The position numbers and the translations under genes are program-made. This document shows positions 14,978 through 22,574 of a DNA stretch of 64,000 nt, piece by piece. Position 1 is the first letter of the stretch. Every line of letters begins with the position of its first letter. Source of the DNA: a virus. Under the pieces are notes generated by a model, which saw only the letters and a program-made list of their open reading frames with translations, did not search any database and had not been told where the DNA came from. The stretch lies in the IMG/VR virus record IMGVR_UViG_3300036985_002246, positions 1 to 64,000 of that record; one strand, given 5' to 3'.

Positions 14978-15342
14978 GGGGCCACCTTCTGCATTCGGGC
15001 CTTCGCCTCGGCCAGATTGCGCTCTGCGTACTCCAGATTGTACTTCGCAGTTCGCAGGTCACCCTCGCGCTTGCGTTCAGCGGCACGCCTCTGGTTCTCT
15101 GCCACGAGCGAGTCCACCGTGTCGATCACGTTCTCGCTGTAGACGACACCCACCTCGACGATCTGGGACCCGGTCGGGTACTTCGTGCCCGTCATTCCCA
15201 GGTGGGTCTTGATATGCCCCAGGTTCGCCCAGAGCTTCGCCTTCCTCAGCGGGACGGACCTCGGGCTGCTGTACCCGCTGCTCGCCTTGGAGACGTAGCC
15301 ACCGTCAGGGAGGCGGATCGTGTAGTACTTCCCGGTCGTCAT
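14974..15342 (-). CDS. Hypothetical protein
   Basis: 122 aa. An N-terminal beta segment (YYTIRLPDGGYVSKAS) is followed by KAKLWANLGHIKTHLG and a C-terminal coiled coil (AAERKREGDLRTAKYNLEYA). ATGA overlap with the gene upstream. Unknown function. Confidence 0.6.
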   Translation of the reverse strand: MTTGKYYTIRLPDGGYVSKASSGYSSPRSVPLRKAKLWANLGHIKTHLGMTGTKYPTGSQIVEVGVVYSENVIDTVDSLVAENQRRAAERKREGDLRTAKYNLEYAERNLAEAKARMQKVAP

Positions 15343-15590
15343 GCCTTCTTCCGTCTCACGCTGACCGTGAATGTGTCGGGGTCGAACCCGCGTGACTCAA
15401 GCTCCGCCCGGAACCGCCGCCACATTTCCGGACCCGTCGGCTGCTTCTCGCCCTCCTTCTGAACAGGGAACCCGACCCCGAAGGTGAGCACCTTGCTCAG
15501 GAGGACGCCGTTCGCCGGGTCGTCCTGGTAGATCACCATGTCGTTGTGGCGTTTCGACCACACGGCCATGAGTTCGGCTCGCTTCGCCAT
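15339..15590 (-). CDS. Small hypothetical protein
   Basis: 83 aa, starting MAKRAELMAVWSKRHNDMVI. Contains a WRRFRAELESRGFDPDTFTV helix-strand typical of short phage proteins. No family recognised. Confidence 0.6.
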   Translation of the reverse strand: MAKRAELMAVWSKRHNDMVIYQDDPANGVLLSKVLTFGVGFPVQKEGEKQPTGPEMWRRFRAELESRGFDPDTFTVSVRRKKA

Positions 15591-15592
15591 GG

Positions 15593-15886
15593 CTACTTCA
15601 CCGGCAAGGGGACGCTCTCGAAGAGCGCACGGAAGTAGTCGTTCGTCTCCTTCGTGCGGGCGACGGCGTCGCTGATCTTCTGCTCGTAGCGGAGAACGCT
15701 GTCGTTCAGGTCCTTGACCCGCTCCACCCGGTGCTCGGCAGCAAGCTCCCGCTGGCGCTCGACGGGAGGGTTGCCGTCGTTGTCACGGCACCAAATGTCG
15801 AAGGCGCGGGCGCAGTTCCAGACGTAGTCGTTGAAGCCATAGGGCTTCGAGAGGTCTTCGATCGGTGCGGTGTACCCAGTCGGCAT
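15593..15886 (-). CDS. Small hypothetical protein
   Basis: 97 aa, helical (YVWNCARAFDIWCRDNDG ... RVKDLNDSVLRYEQKISDA). No family recognised. Confidence 0.6.
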   Translation of the reverse strand: MPTGYTAPIEDLSKPYGFNDYVWNCARAFDIWCRDNDGNPPVERQRELAAEHRVERVKDLNDSVLRYEQKISDAVARTKETNDYFRALFESVPLPVK

Positions 15887-15898
15887 TGTCGTCTTCCT

Positions 15899-16123
15899 TC
15901 AGGTGAACTTCTGCCAGCCCTCGCTGCTCACGAACCAGTCAAGCTCCTTGAGCCTGTCCTGGTCCTCCTTGGAGATTGAGGCGTCGTCTGCACACCCCGC
16001 GTAGATTGTGTCGTGCTGGGCGTCCAGCATTGCACCCTTGTACTTGGTGAAGATCTGGAGCCCGGCGATAACCTGCTCAATCGAGGTCAGCTTGGGGTCT
16101 GCGGGGAGGAGGGCCATGATCAC
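15899..16123 (-). CDS. Small hypothetical protein
   Basis: 74 aa from GTG 16123 overlapping the phosphatase stop (an ATG at 16117 is an alternative). Product contains VIAGLQIFTKYKGAMLDAQHD. Unknown function. Confidence 0.55.
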   Translation of the reverse strand: MIMALLPADPKLTSIEQVIAGLQIFTKYKGAMLDAQHDTIYAGCADDASISKEDQDRLKELDWFVSSEGWQKFT

Positions 16124-16566
16124 CTGTTACGCTTCCGCATGAGCCATTGGACGAACGTCTGGTTCGATAGAGCGTGCTCTCGGCGTGCCTGGATCGACGA
16201 GATCACTTGCTGTGGGTCGTTCCCCAACTGAATGAGGCTCTCGGCAGCAACCAGTCCCGAGCGGTTCCTGCCAGCCGCGCACGTCACGAGGATTGGGTGA
16301 CCCTCGCTATGAGCCTTCTTGACGAGAGCCACGGCCCGAAGAATCTCCTGGACCTGCGGCTCAATGTTGTCGTCGTCGTTCAGGCGCGCATGGTGGACGT
16401 GAACGCCCCGGACCTCAGTCCCGCCGTACTCGACGAACTCCCACGCGACGTTCATGACGAACCCGAACGGCGTGAGTGGCTCCCCGTAGGCGAGGACTCC
16501 TCCGATCGCGACCTTGTCCCAAACGAACGAGTAGGGACCGAAGGGTGTGAGTATGGGTGTCGTCAC
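16120..16566 (-). CDS. Dual-specificity-like protein phosphatase
   Basis: 148 aa from GTG 16566 (GTG 16584 also possible). The P-loop ILVTCAAGRNRSGLVAAESL gives CX5R with C95 and R101, followed by LIQLGNDPQQVISSIQARR as in cysteine-dependent phosphatases. The upstream HHARLNDDDN is placed like a general-acid loop (Asp). It could remove phosphate from tyrosine, serine/threonine or RNA 5' ends; the substrate is unknown. A second phosphatase is at 25821. Confidence 0.8.
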   Translation of the reverse strand: MTTPILTPFGPYSFVWDKVAIGGVLAYGEPLTPFGFVMNVAWEFVEYGGTEVRGVHVHHARLNDDDNIEPQVQEILRAVALVKKAHSEGHPILVTCAAGRNRSGLVAAESLIQLGNDPQQVISSIQARREHALSNQTFVQWLMRKRNR

Positions 16567-16576
16567 TTGTGAGATC

Positions 16577-16930
16577 CTAGTCACAGGGTTGGGCGTGCCC
16601 GCTGTCGTCTTTGGGCTCTCCACAGTACGAGCAGAGCCCGTCGCTCTCCCTGAGGTTGAAATCGTGGTGGAACCGACCACACTCGTCACACCGTTCGGTG
16701 TGCCAGTCGGAGTCCATGTCCCGGACGTGGTTGTGATCGAGCAGCGAGGTGCCCTTCCTGTCCACGCGGGAGAGGCGGGACTCGACAGACTCGGACGGCT
16801 GGTTGTTGCGGAGGTACTCGAACATATCCTCGCGGGTCATTTCCGGGGTGCAGTACTTGTCCACAATGCTCGACCACTCGCGGTAGCGGGGTCCGTCGGG
16901 CGTGTTCCTTCGTTCAATCCAGCGGGGCAT
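16577..16930 (-). CDS. Zinc-ribbon phage protein
   Basis: 117 aa. The C-terminal third has CDECGRFHHDFNLRESDGLC then SYCGEP, a four-cysteine ribbon. The N-terminal part (REWSSIVDKYCTPEMTREDMFEYL) is helical. Function unknown. Confidence 0.6.
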   Translation of the reverse strand: MPRWIERRNTPDGPRYREWSSIVDKYCTPEMTREDMFEYLRNNQPSESVESRLSRVDRKGTSLLDHNHVRDMDSDWHTERCDECGRFHHDFNLRESDGLCSYCGEPKDDSGHAQPCD

Positions 16931-16934
16931 GGCG

Positions 16935-17231
16935 TCAGACCGCCGCGCTTCGAGCTTCGGCGCGAGCAGTGTCCAGGAGGTTGAGGAGCTTGAAGGCCAC
17001 CTCGACCGGGAGACCCTGGAACTCGACCTTCATGCCGTGAGCCGTGACCTCGACGCTCTTGATACAGGGGTCGTTCGAGGCGCGCTCCATGAACATTCGC
17101 ACGTCCAATCGCCGGGCGTACTTCCCGGCGAGGTCGTGCTCTAGCTGGACACGTTCGGCTCGGGTCAGCTTCAGCTTCCTGGTCTTCGGAGGCTCGGCTC
17201 TGGTCAGCGTCCTGGGCTTCGCGGGTGGCAT
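16935..17231 (-). CDS. Small basic hypothetical protein
   Basis: 98 aa from ATG 17231. Basic N-terminus (RAEPPKTRKLKLTRAERVQLE), then an alpha/beta part (CIKSVEVTAHGMKVEFQGLPVEVAFKL). Unknown function. Confidence 0.6.
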   Translation of the reverse strand: MPPAKPRTLTRAEPPKTRKLKLTRAERVQLEHDLAGKYARRLDVRMFMERASNDPCIKSVEVTAHGMKVEFQGLPVEVAFKLLNLLDTARAEARSAAV

Positions 17232-17233
17232 GA

Positions 17234-17533
17234 CTACTCCTTGGTGTCGGGGATCTGGAAGATCATGTCGGGGTGGAGCATGGGCACTTCGAGACACCCG
17301 CACTTCGGGCACATGGTGAGTCCGAGTCCGTCGGGGAGTGGGGCGTCGGGCGTGACCCAGATACGCGGATCGTCCGCGTCGGGAGCGGACACCCGAATGT
17401 GCTGAACCGTCCCGTCGAACACGAAGCGGGAGGCTCCGTACTTCGGCTGCATTCCGGCGAGGGCTGTCAGTGGGTTGATCTGGAACATGACCACCCGCAC
17501 GCGAGAGCCCTTGCTGTAGGTGTAGTGGGTCAT
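17234..17533 (-). CDS. Small hypothetical protein
   Basis: 99 aa from ATG 17533, overlapping the upstream stop. Beta-rich with a CPKCGC knuckle near the C-terminus. Unknown function. Confidence 0.6.
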   Translation of the reverse strand: MTHYTYSKGSRVRVVMFQINPLTALAGMQPKYGASRFVFDGTVQHIRVSAPDADDPRIWVTPDAPLPDGLGLTMCPKCGCLEVPMLHPDMIFQIPDTKE

Positions 17534-17751
17534 GGCCAGAGGCACACGGCCTTGGTCGTGCCGCTCAGACACTCGTGGTCGGGGCGGTCCCCGAACTCGA
17601 CGCTGGAGACGACGCGGCCCTCCTGCCACATGACGCCCTCCGTCATGTCGTTGAGCTTGCGGAAGTGATTGCCCTCCGGGTCCGACGAGACGACGACCTC
17701 TGCGTTCGGGTTGAGGCGGCTGAGCTTCACGATCAGTTCGGCGACGGTCAT
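17530..17751 (-). CDS. Conserved small phage protein (TVAELIVKL family)
   Basis: 73 aa. MTVAELIVKLSRLNPNAEVV then VSSDPEGNHFRKL is the signature of a family widely found in phages, function unknown. C-terminal residues form a short beta hairpin. Confidence 0.75.
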   Translation of the reverse strand: MTVAELIVKLSRLNPNAEVVVSSDPEGNHFRKLNDMTEGVMWQEGRVVSSVEFGDRPDHECLSGTTKAVCLWP

Positions 17752-17758
17752 GGTGTCC

Positions 17759-18877
17759 TCACTCGTAGTCTCGAACCGCCACGAAGGTTGCGATCCGGGG
17801 AAGTCCCTTGTTGGTGAACCCCTGGTGCTTGTAGGTGATCAGGGTTCCGAGTGCAGGGGGGCTCTCGCGCTCCTTGTCGGTGAACCCACCACCGACCTCG
17901 AACGTCTTGCCGTCGGCCATTTGCACGACGCACGCGCCCATGCGGCCCTTGTGCTTCCCGCGTCCCGGCTGGTAGCCGACCACGACCGCTTCGCCGTCCG
18001 TGAACGTCTTGACCTTGAGGCACGTCGTCGAGCGGTCCGTCACATACGGCGACCCGAACTGCCGGAGAATGAGTCCCTCGCCCCCCATGGCTTCCACGTC
18101 GGCGAGCATGAAGTCCAGGTGCTGCTGCCCGTGGCAGCGGACCTGTTCCAGCACGCGCCACGAGGTGAAGCCGAGCCTGTCGTAGGTGCCCTTGTAGAGG
18201 CCCTGGAGGTAGTCCATGCGTCGCTCGAACGAGCCAGTGAAGTGGGGCGCGTCGAACACGACGTACTGCATTTGCGCCCAATCAGCCTCAGTCGGCTCGT
18301 GCTTGCGGGCGATCCCTGACGCCTCCTGGAAGCGCCCACGTCCGAGCCAAAGCTCGCCGTCGAGAACGACCCTCTTCGGGAGCGAACGCTTGAAGCTCTC
18401 CGGGGCGTGGAAGGTGTTGCCGAGACGGGAAATGAACGCTTCCCCGTTCCAGTAGGCACGGACGCCGTCGAGCTTTTCACTCACCCACCAACCGGTCGGG
18501 TCGTCCTTCCCCTTCTCGAACGTCTCTGCGAGGAGGATCGGGGGGGCTGTGTCCTTACGGACTGCTCCGCCGACGGCGGTGCTGACCTTGCCCTTGGGCG
18601 TGAGGCGCACGGCGGGCTTCGATGGCACCCCAGGGAGGACCGGGGGGACGCTGTGGTCGATCATGCCTGCCCGAGTCAGTGCCGCCTTGGGCAGGCACTC
18701 GGGCTTGATATTCGCCTTGATATGCTTGCAAACACGGGTGTCGATCCCACCGCCCATGTTGCGCCAGGCCGGACACGAGCAGTCCACGACGCCGCTGATC
18801 TTGCGGATCGCGTAGGGCTTCCTGCCGCTGCCCTGGACGTACACGACGCCGCCTTCCATGAGGTGCTGTAGAGCCAT
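17759..18877 (-). CDS. ATP-dependent DNA ligase with SWIM-type zinc finger
   Basis: 372 aa from ATG 18877, ideal Shine-Dalgarno from the promoter leader. Residues 33-52 form a SWIM finger (CSCPAW ... CKH). The ligase core has the nucleotidyl-lysine motif EKLDGVRA (K135 adenylated), DGELWLGRG, an FDAPHFTG region, GEGLILRQ and KVKTFTDGEAVV, then a short OB-fold domain ending GLPRIATFVAV. It seals nicks in duplex DNA using ATP. The size fits minimal phage ligases apart from the unusual finger. It is the first gene of the long minus-strand operon. Confidence 0.9.
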   Translation of the reverse strand: MALQHLMEGGVVYVQGSGRKPYAIRKISGVVDCSCPAWRNMGGGIDTRVCKHIKANIKPECLPKAALTRAGMIDHSVPPVLPGVPSKPAVRLTPKGKVSTAVGGAVRKDTAPPILLAETFEKGKDDPTGWWVSEKLDGVRAYWNGEAFISRLGNTFHAPESFKRSLPKRVVLDGELWLGRGRFQEASGIARKHEPTEADWAQMQYVVFDAPHFTGSFERRMDYLQGLYKGTYDRLGFTSWRVLEQVRCHGQQHLDFMLADVEAMGGEGLILRQFGSPYVTDRSTTCLKVKTFTDGEAVVVGYQPGRGKHKGRMGACVVQMADGKTFEVGGGFTDKERESPPALGTLITYKHQGFTNKGLPRIATFVAVRDYE

Positions 18878-18901
18878 TGCCTTGTCTCCCTTACACCTCT
18901 C

Positions 18902-18930
18902 AAGCGATTGGGCTGAGGCCATTTTCACGA
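18902..18930 (-). promoter_or_regulatory. 19-bp-spaced phage promoter element
   Basis: TCGTG-AAAA ... CGCTT, then AGGTGTAAGGGAGA leading to the ligase start. Back-to-back with the + element at 18944, forming a divergent pair 13 bases apart. Confidence 0.75.
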
Positions 18931-18943
18931 TTCAGTCTGCGAA

Positions 18944-18972
18944 ACGTGTAAAGAGCCCTCCCCCAATCGCTT
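18944..18972 (+). promoter_or_regulatory. 19-bp-spaced phage promoter element
   Basis: ACGTG-TAAAGAG ... CGCTT, then GAGGGGTGAGGAAGGA before the ATG at 18997. Confidence 0.75.
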
Positions 18973-18996
18973 GAGGGGTGAGGAAGGACGAACACC

Positions 18997-19299
18997 ATGA
19001 AGCCCCACAATGTCGTCAACGCCCGCGAGATCTCTCGGGTCACCAAGCTGCTCGTCGCGGTCGCGGTCGAGTTCGGAATGCCGAACGCCTCGTGGTCGAT
19101 CTGCCCGCAACTGTGGTCCAACACCCACGAGAGGGCTGGTGAGATCGTGAAGGTGGAGTCGATCTCCTGGTCGGTGAGCGTCCACCCCGCCCCGCATGTG
19201 TGCTTCCAGGGGTACGGGACCACCGCCGACGGGGCGGTGGCTGACCTCCGGGCGAAGCTCGCCAAGCACATGGCTGAGACGAACGGGGTGGCAGCATAA
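18997..19299 (+). CDS. Hypothetical protein
   Basis: 100 aa. Contains REISRVTKLLVAVAVEFGMP and a beta-rich middle (SWSVSVHPAPHVCFQGYG), ending in a helix. Sole gene between two + promoter elements. Unknown function. Confidence 0.65.
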   Translation: MKPHNVVNAREISRVTKLLVAVAVEFGMPNASWSICPQLWSNTHERAGEIVKVESISWSVSVHPAPHVCFQGYGTTADGAVADLRAKLAKHMAETNGVAA

Positions 19300-19320
19300 T
19301 CGAACGTGTGGTGAGGCGAA

Positions 19321-19349
19321 TCGTGTAAAAGCCACCTCCCCACCCGCTT
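19321..19349 (+). promoter_or_regulatory. 19-bp-spaced phage promoter element
   Basis: TCGTG-TAAAAGCC ... CGCTT, then CATGGGTGTAAGGGAGA and GTG at 19373. Drives the + run to 21808. Confidence 0.75.
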
Positions 19350-19372
19350 CATGGGTGTAAGGGAGATTGACC

Positions 19373-19543
19373 GTGGAAAACACCGAGAGCCTCATTCACC
19401 GGATCGCAAACGCCCTGGCCTACGGCTGCACGGGCGCGGAGATCGCGGAGCGGTTCGCTTCCGAGGGTTCCCCTGAGGAGATCTGGCTCGCCATGGTGGC
19501 AGCCCGGATCCTGGTCAAGCACAGCGTGGGGGTCGTTTCGTGA
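19373..19543 (+). CDS. Small helical hypothetical protein
   Basis: 56 aa from GTG 19373 with AAGGGAG upstream. Product MENTESLIHRIANALAYGCT, then GAEIAERFASEGSPEEIWLA, looks like a compact helical bundle with a possible helix-turn-helix. Overlaps the next start (GTGA). Confidence 0.6.
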   Translation: MENTESLIHRIANALAYGCTGAEIAERFASEGSPEEIWLAMVAARILVKHSVGVVS

Positions 19544-19890
19544 AGTACTTCATTCACAACGAGGCGTGTATCCTCCCCACCGGTCACAAGCAGACCAGCT
19601 ACGGCTTCACGTTCCGTGTCGTCGCGGAACTGCCGGACGGTCGGCGCTTCAATCACTTCTATCAGGAGACGGCCTCGTTCGGTTGCGGCATTCCCAGCCG
19701 AGTCCAGCGGCTCTTGAGCCGTGTCCAGGAATCCAGCCCGAACGTCGAGGGCCGCAGGTACTGGCATGAGACCTGGCCCGTCCCAGGGTCGCCCGCCCAC
19801 TTCGAGGTGCTAGCGGACATGGACCGAGCCGAACGCGCTCGGGACGAGCAGGACAACCGACACGTCCTGGGTGACTCCCGTGTCTGCTGA
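19540..19890 (+). CDS. Hypothetical protein
   Basis: 116 aa from GTG 19540. Beta-rich N-terminal half (YGFTFRVVAELPDGRRF), charged helical tail. No family recognised; overlaps the next gene. Confidence 0.6.
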   Translation: MKYFIHNEACILPTGHKQTSYGFTFRVVAELPDGRRFNHFYQETASFGCGIPSRVQRLLSRVQESSPNVEGRRYWHETWPVPGSPAHFEVLADMDRAERARDEQDNRHVLGDSRVC

Positions 19891-20203
19891 CAACTTCGTC
19901 GCAGTCGTCTACGGGAAGCGTCACGCTGACGACGACAAGGAGAGGTTCCTCCTGTTCGTCGTCGGCGATAGCGGCTGGTCCGACCGATTCCCTGGAGGGA
20001 ACCCCACGCCGAAGGAAATGCTCGACTACTGCCTGGAGTGCTGGGGGCACTACGCGAAGCAGTGGCCGACCGAAGAGTGGTTCTGGTGGAAGATCCCCGC
20101 CGAGGACACCCTCGACGACGCTTGGAAGCGGGCGGGGGAAATGGTCCACGACGACGAGATCGAGTACGGAGCGGCAGCGTTCCTTGAGGAAGGTGTCCCA
20201 TGA
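19871..20203 (+). CDS. Hypothetical protein
   Basis: 110 aa from GTG 19871. Contains NFVAVVYGKRHADDDKERF and an acidic, Trp-rich helical part (EEWFWWKIPAEDTLDDAWKR). Unknown function. Confidence 0.6.
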   Translation: MTPVSADNFVAVVYGKRHADDDKERFLLFVVGDSGWSDRFPGGNPTPKEMLDYCLECWGHYAKQWPTEEWFWWKIPAEDTLDDAWKRAGEMVHDDEIEYGAAAFLEEGVP

Positions 20204-20460
20204 GCATTGTGGACCGCATTGGCCGCAGGTTCGCCAAGGACGAGGCCGAGCGTGAGGTCGCCTACGCGAAGGGCGCTCCTGCTCGCGAAGAGTCGTACCG
20301 GAAGGTCGAGGCCCTCCTCGCGAGGTACGACGACCTCTGCCGACGCACACCCTACACGATCCCTGAGGAAGCCCGCCACCTCTGGCGGCACATTCTCGAC
20401 GAGCACTCGCACGACCTCGTCTGGTTTTTCCAACGTGTGCGCGGGGGGAAGGCACCATGA
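20200..20460 (+). CDS. Small helical hypothetical protein
   Basis: 86 aa, ATGA overlap on both sides. Charged helices (REESYRKVEALLARYDDLCRR). Unknown function. Confidence 0.6.
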   Translation: MSIVDRIGRRFAKDEAEREVAYAKGAPAREESYRKVEALLARYDDLCRRTPYTIPEEARHLWRHILDEHSHDLVWFFQRVRGGKAP

Positions 20461-20831
20461 GCATGGACTTCTACGTCCTCGCGGACCAAGCGAAGGAACT
20501 CTTCGCCCTTGGGGGCGGCCCGTGGGGTGGCTTCAAGGACCGGGGCGGGAACCCCGCCCTCGACTACCACGAGATCCCCCTCGACCTCGTGAGGTTCAAG
20601 GACGACGAGGAGGGGTTCGCCAAGCACTTCCTGGAGTGCTGGGAGTCCGGCTGCATTGAGGGCCGGGGTGACACTGAGAGCCGGGCGTTCATGCGCCACA
20701 TTGGGCGTAAGCTCTGGCAGTGGTGTTGGGACCGAGCCTGGTTCGTCAGTCTCGTCACGGACCACGACGGCAACAGCGACGAGTGGTCCGAGTACCCGGA
20801 AACGGGTTCACGCTATGAGGAGGACAAGTGA
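20457..20831 (+). CDS. Hypothetical protein
   Basis: 124 aa. A Trp-rich helical protein (HIGRKLWQWCWDRAWFVSLV) ending in an acidic tail. Resembles the gene at 19871 in composition, but no alignment was made. Unknown function. Confidence 0.6.
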   Translation: MSMDFYVLADQAKELFALGGGPWGGFKDRGGNPALDYHEIPLDLVRFKDDEEGFAKHFLECWESGCIEGRGDTESRAFMRHIGRKLWQWCWDRAWFVSLVTDHDGNSDEWSEYPETGSRYEEDK

Positions 20832-21040
20832 GCACTGAAGCATTCCCAGGAGGGCTCGTCGTGAGCGACGAGAGGAAGCGGCGTATGTCGATCTCCCTCG
20901 ACGCAGCGACAGGGGAGGTCTTGGTCGCAGTCCCGTCAGGGAAGGCTGGGCTCGTCCGCCGTCTCGTCCAACTCAACCGGGAGGACGCTCGCAATCTCGC
21001 ACGGGGTGTCCTGGACCTCGTCGGCGAAGACGACCAGTAG
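20828..21040 (+). CDS. Small hypothetical protein
   Basis: 70 aa from a GTG overlapping the previous stop. A beta hairpin (MSISLDAATGEVLVAVPSGK) followed by an acidic helix. Unknown function. Confidence 0.55.
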   Translation: MSTEAFPGGLVVSDERKRRMSISLDAATGEVLVAVPSGKAGLVRRLVQLNREDARNLARGVLDLVGEDDQ

Positions 21041-21049
21041 GGGGACAGC

Positions 21050-21409
21050 ATGACCGAGACTGAGCTTGCAGAGACACTCGACGCGCTCGAAGCAGAGCGG
21101 GTCAAGTTCACCAAGGCCAACAAGAGCCTCATGCAGAAGCTGATCGACCGGCTCGTCGAGGAGAAGGTCTACCCGGACGCCACTCCGACCATGGCGAAGC
21201 ACGGCTACACGCACCTCACCATGGTCGAGTGCTATGGGTCCGACTGGCACCTGTGGCGTGGGACTCTGAACTGCCCGAAGTGCAGCAGTGATTGGCGCGA
21301 CCTCTCAGCAGGCCCGCCGTTCAAGCGCGAGGTCGGTCGGTCCCACGGGGACGTGACCGTCGCGTGGACGTGCCCGGACTGTGGGCACGTCGTGCCCCGG
21401 AGGTTCTGA
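21050..21409 (+). CDS. Zinc-ribbon phage protein
   Basis: 119 aa. An N-terminal coiled-coil helix (LAETLDALEAERVKFTKANK), then CPKCSSDW ... CPDCGHVV, a clear C4 zinc ribbon. Function unknown. Confidence 0.65.
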   Translation: MTETELAETLDALEAERVKFTKANKSLMQKLIDRLVEEKVYPDATPTMAKHGYTHLTMVECYGSDWHLWRGTLNCPKCSSDWRDLSAGPPFKREVGRSHGDVTVAWTCPDCGHVVPRRF

Positions 21410-21622
21410 GTGCGGTTCCTGGACTACCTGTCCTGGTACAGACCTGGTGGGGGGATTGAGCCTGATTTCCTCACCAAGCCCCGCAAGCCACTCACCGCAG
21501 AAGAGCAGGCCAAGATTGACGAGGTCGTCAGCAAGGTGAAGGAACTCGCCAAGGACTGGGAAGCCCTGCCGGGCTTCCCAGTCGTCATGCGCCGTCGAAC
21601 GAAGTCGCCCGAGGAGACGTGA
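21410..21622 (+). CDS. Small hypothetical protein
   Basis: 70 aa from GTG 21410 directly after the previous stop. Contains EEQAKIDEVVSKVKELAKDW. Unknown function. Confidence 0.5.
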   Translation: MRFLDYLSWYRPGGGIEPDFLTKPRKPLTAEEQAKIDEVVSKVKELAKDWEALPGFPVVMRRRTKSPEET

Positions 21623-21808
21623 ATGGACCCCGAAGCCTGTCTGAACCGTGCTGCCAACGCCCTTGAGGACTCCGACCTGGACGAGTGCTGGAAGGCACTC
21701 TCGGACTACCGGTCGTGGCGGAGTCGTGGTGGCTTCGAGCCCGACGGCGGAGACGCCAAGGCCAAGCTGCTCACGCAGCAGTTGCGATCCATGCTGGCCG
21801 CTGCCTAG
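21623..21808 (+). CDS. Small helical hypothetical protein
   Basis: 61 aa. MDPEACLNRAANALEDSDLD ... CWKALSDYRSWRSRGG reads as a two-helix protein of a type frequent in phages. Its stop overlaps the stop of the convergent gene. Confidence 0.6.
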   Translation: MDPEACLNRAANALEDSDLDECWKALSDYRSWRSRGGFEPDGGDAKAKLLTQQLRSMLAAA

Positions 21809-22260
21809 TACTGGTAGTGGCCGCGAGACTTCGGCGGCCCAATCTTCTCTTGCTTGAGCCGGGCGAGGTTCTCCGGCGTGTTGCAGAGCTTCTCGAAGAT
21901 CTCGAAGACGCCGCCCGTGCCCTCAGACGAGGCACTGAGCTTCTGCTCTGACTTGAGGTTCTTCGGGTCGTTGCCGGGGTACTGATTCCCGGCGAGGAGA
22001 ATCACTGGCTCGGGCTCAGCCTCGACCCCAGGGAAGAAGGGCGTGGACGGCTCGTAGACGCAGAGCGCGAACCCTGAGAAGTACCCGTGGTGGTAGAGGG
22101 TCACAGGGAAGCCCTGCTCGATCGCCGACAGGACGAGTGCCCACTCCTTCTCGGTGACCGCACGGGTCTCTGTGTAGGAGCCGGGGTCTCGCCAAGAAGT
22201 GCTCTTGCGTTCCGTGTGGATCTCGCCCCAGAGGGTGCGGAGTTCGTCGGCCAGGCTCAC
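21805..22260 (-). CDS. Hypothetical protein
   Basis: 151 aa from GTG 22260 overlapping the upstream stop. It begins MSLADELRTLWGEIHTERKS. Beta-rich centre (GFPVTLYHHGYFSGFALCVYE), helical end. Unknown function. Confidence 0.6.
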   Translation of the reverse strand: MSLADELRTLWGEIHTERKSTSWRDPGSYTETRAVTEKEWALVLSAIEQGFPVTLYHHGYFSGFALCVYEPSTPFFPGVEAEPEPVILLAGNQYPGNDPKNLKSEQKLSASSEGTGGVFEIFEKLCNTPENLARLKQEKIGPPKSRGHYQY

Positions 22261-22574
22261 GTCGCTCTCCTGGCGTAGATCTCCCGGTATCGCGGGACGC
22301 CGATCAGTTCGGGGATCGACATTGGGCCACCCTTGCCAGTGACCTCTGTGTCCGTGTACGGCAGAGGAAGCTGCTCCCACTTCGGGTCACGTTCCTCTAG
22401 GTTCGTCACGAACACGAAGTACCCCTCGCCGTCCTCGACCATGGCCTCGACCGCAGAGGTCATGGTCTTCAGCGCCTGCTCGCAGGCCGCACTGATCGCC
22501 TTGAGCCCCTCAGCGTCCGCCACAATGAAGGCGTCTGCATGGTGGTAGGGCTGAGCGTAGACGTGGACCTTCAT
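22257..22574 (-). CDS. Hypothetical protein
   Basis: 105 aa, ATGA overlap with the nucleotidyltransferase gene. An alpha/beta pattern (MKVHVYAQPYHHADAFIVAD) followed by a helix, then a beta pair. Unknown function; may act with its upstream neighbour. Confidence 0.6.
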   Translation of the reverse strand: MKVHVYAQPYHHADAFIVADAEGLKAISAACEQALKTMTSAVEAMVEDGEGYFVFVTNLEERDPKWEQLPLPYTDTEVTGKGGPMSIPELIGVPRYREIYARRAT

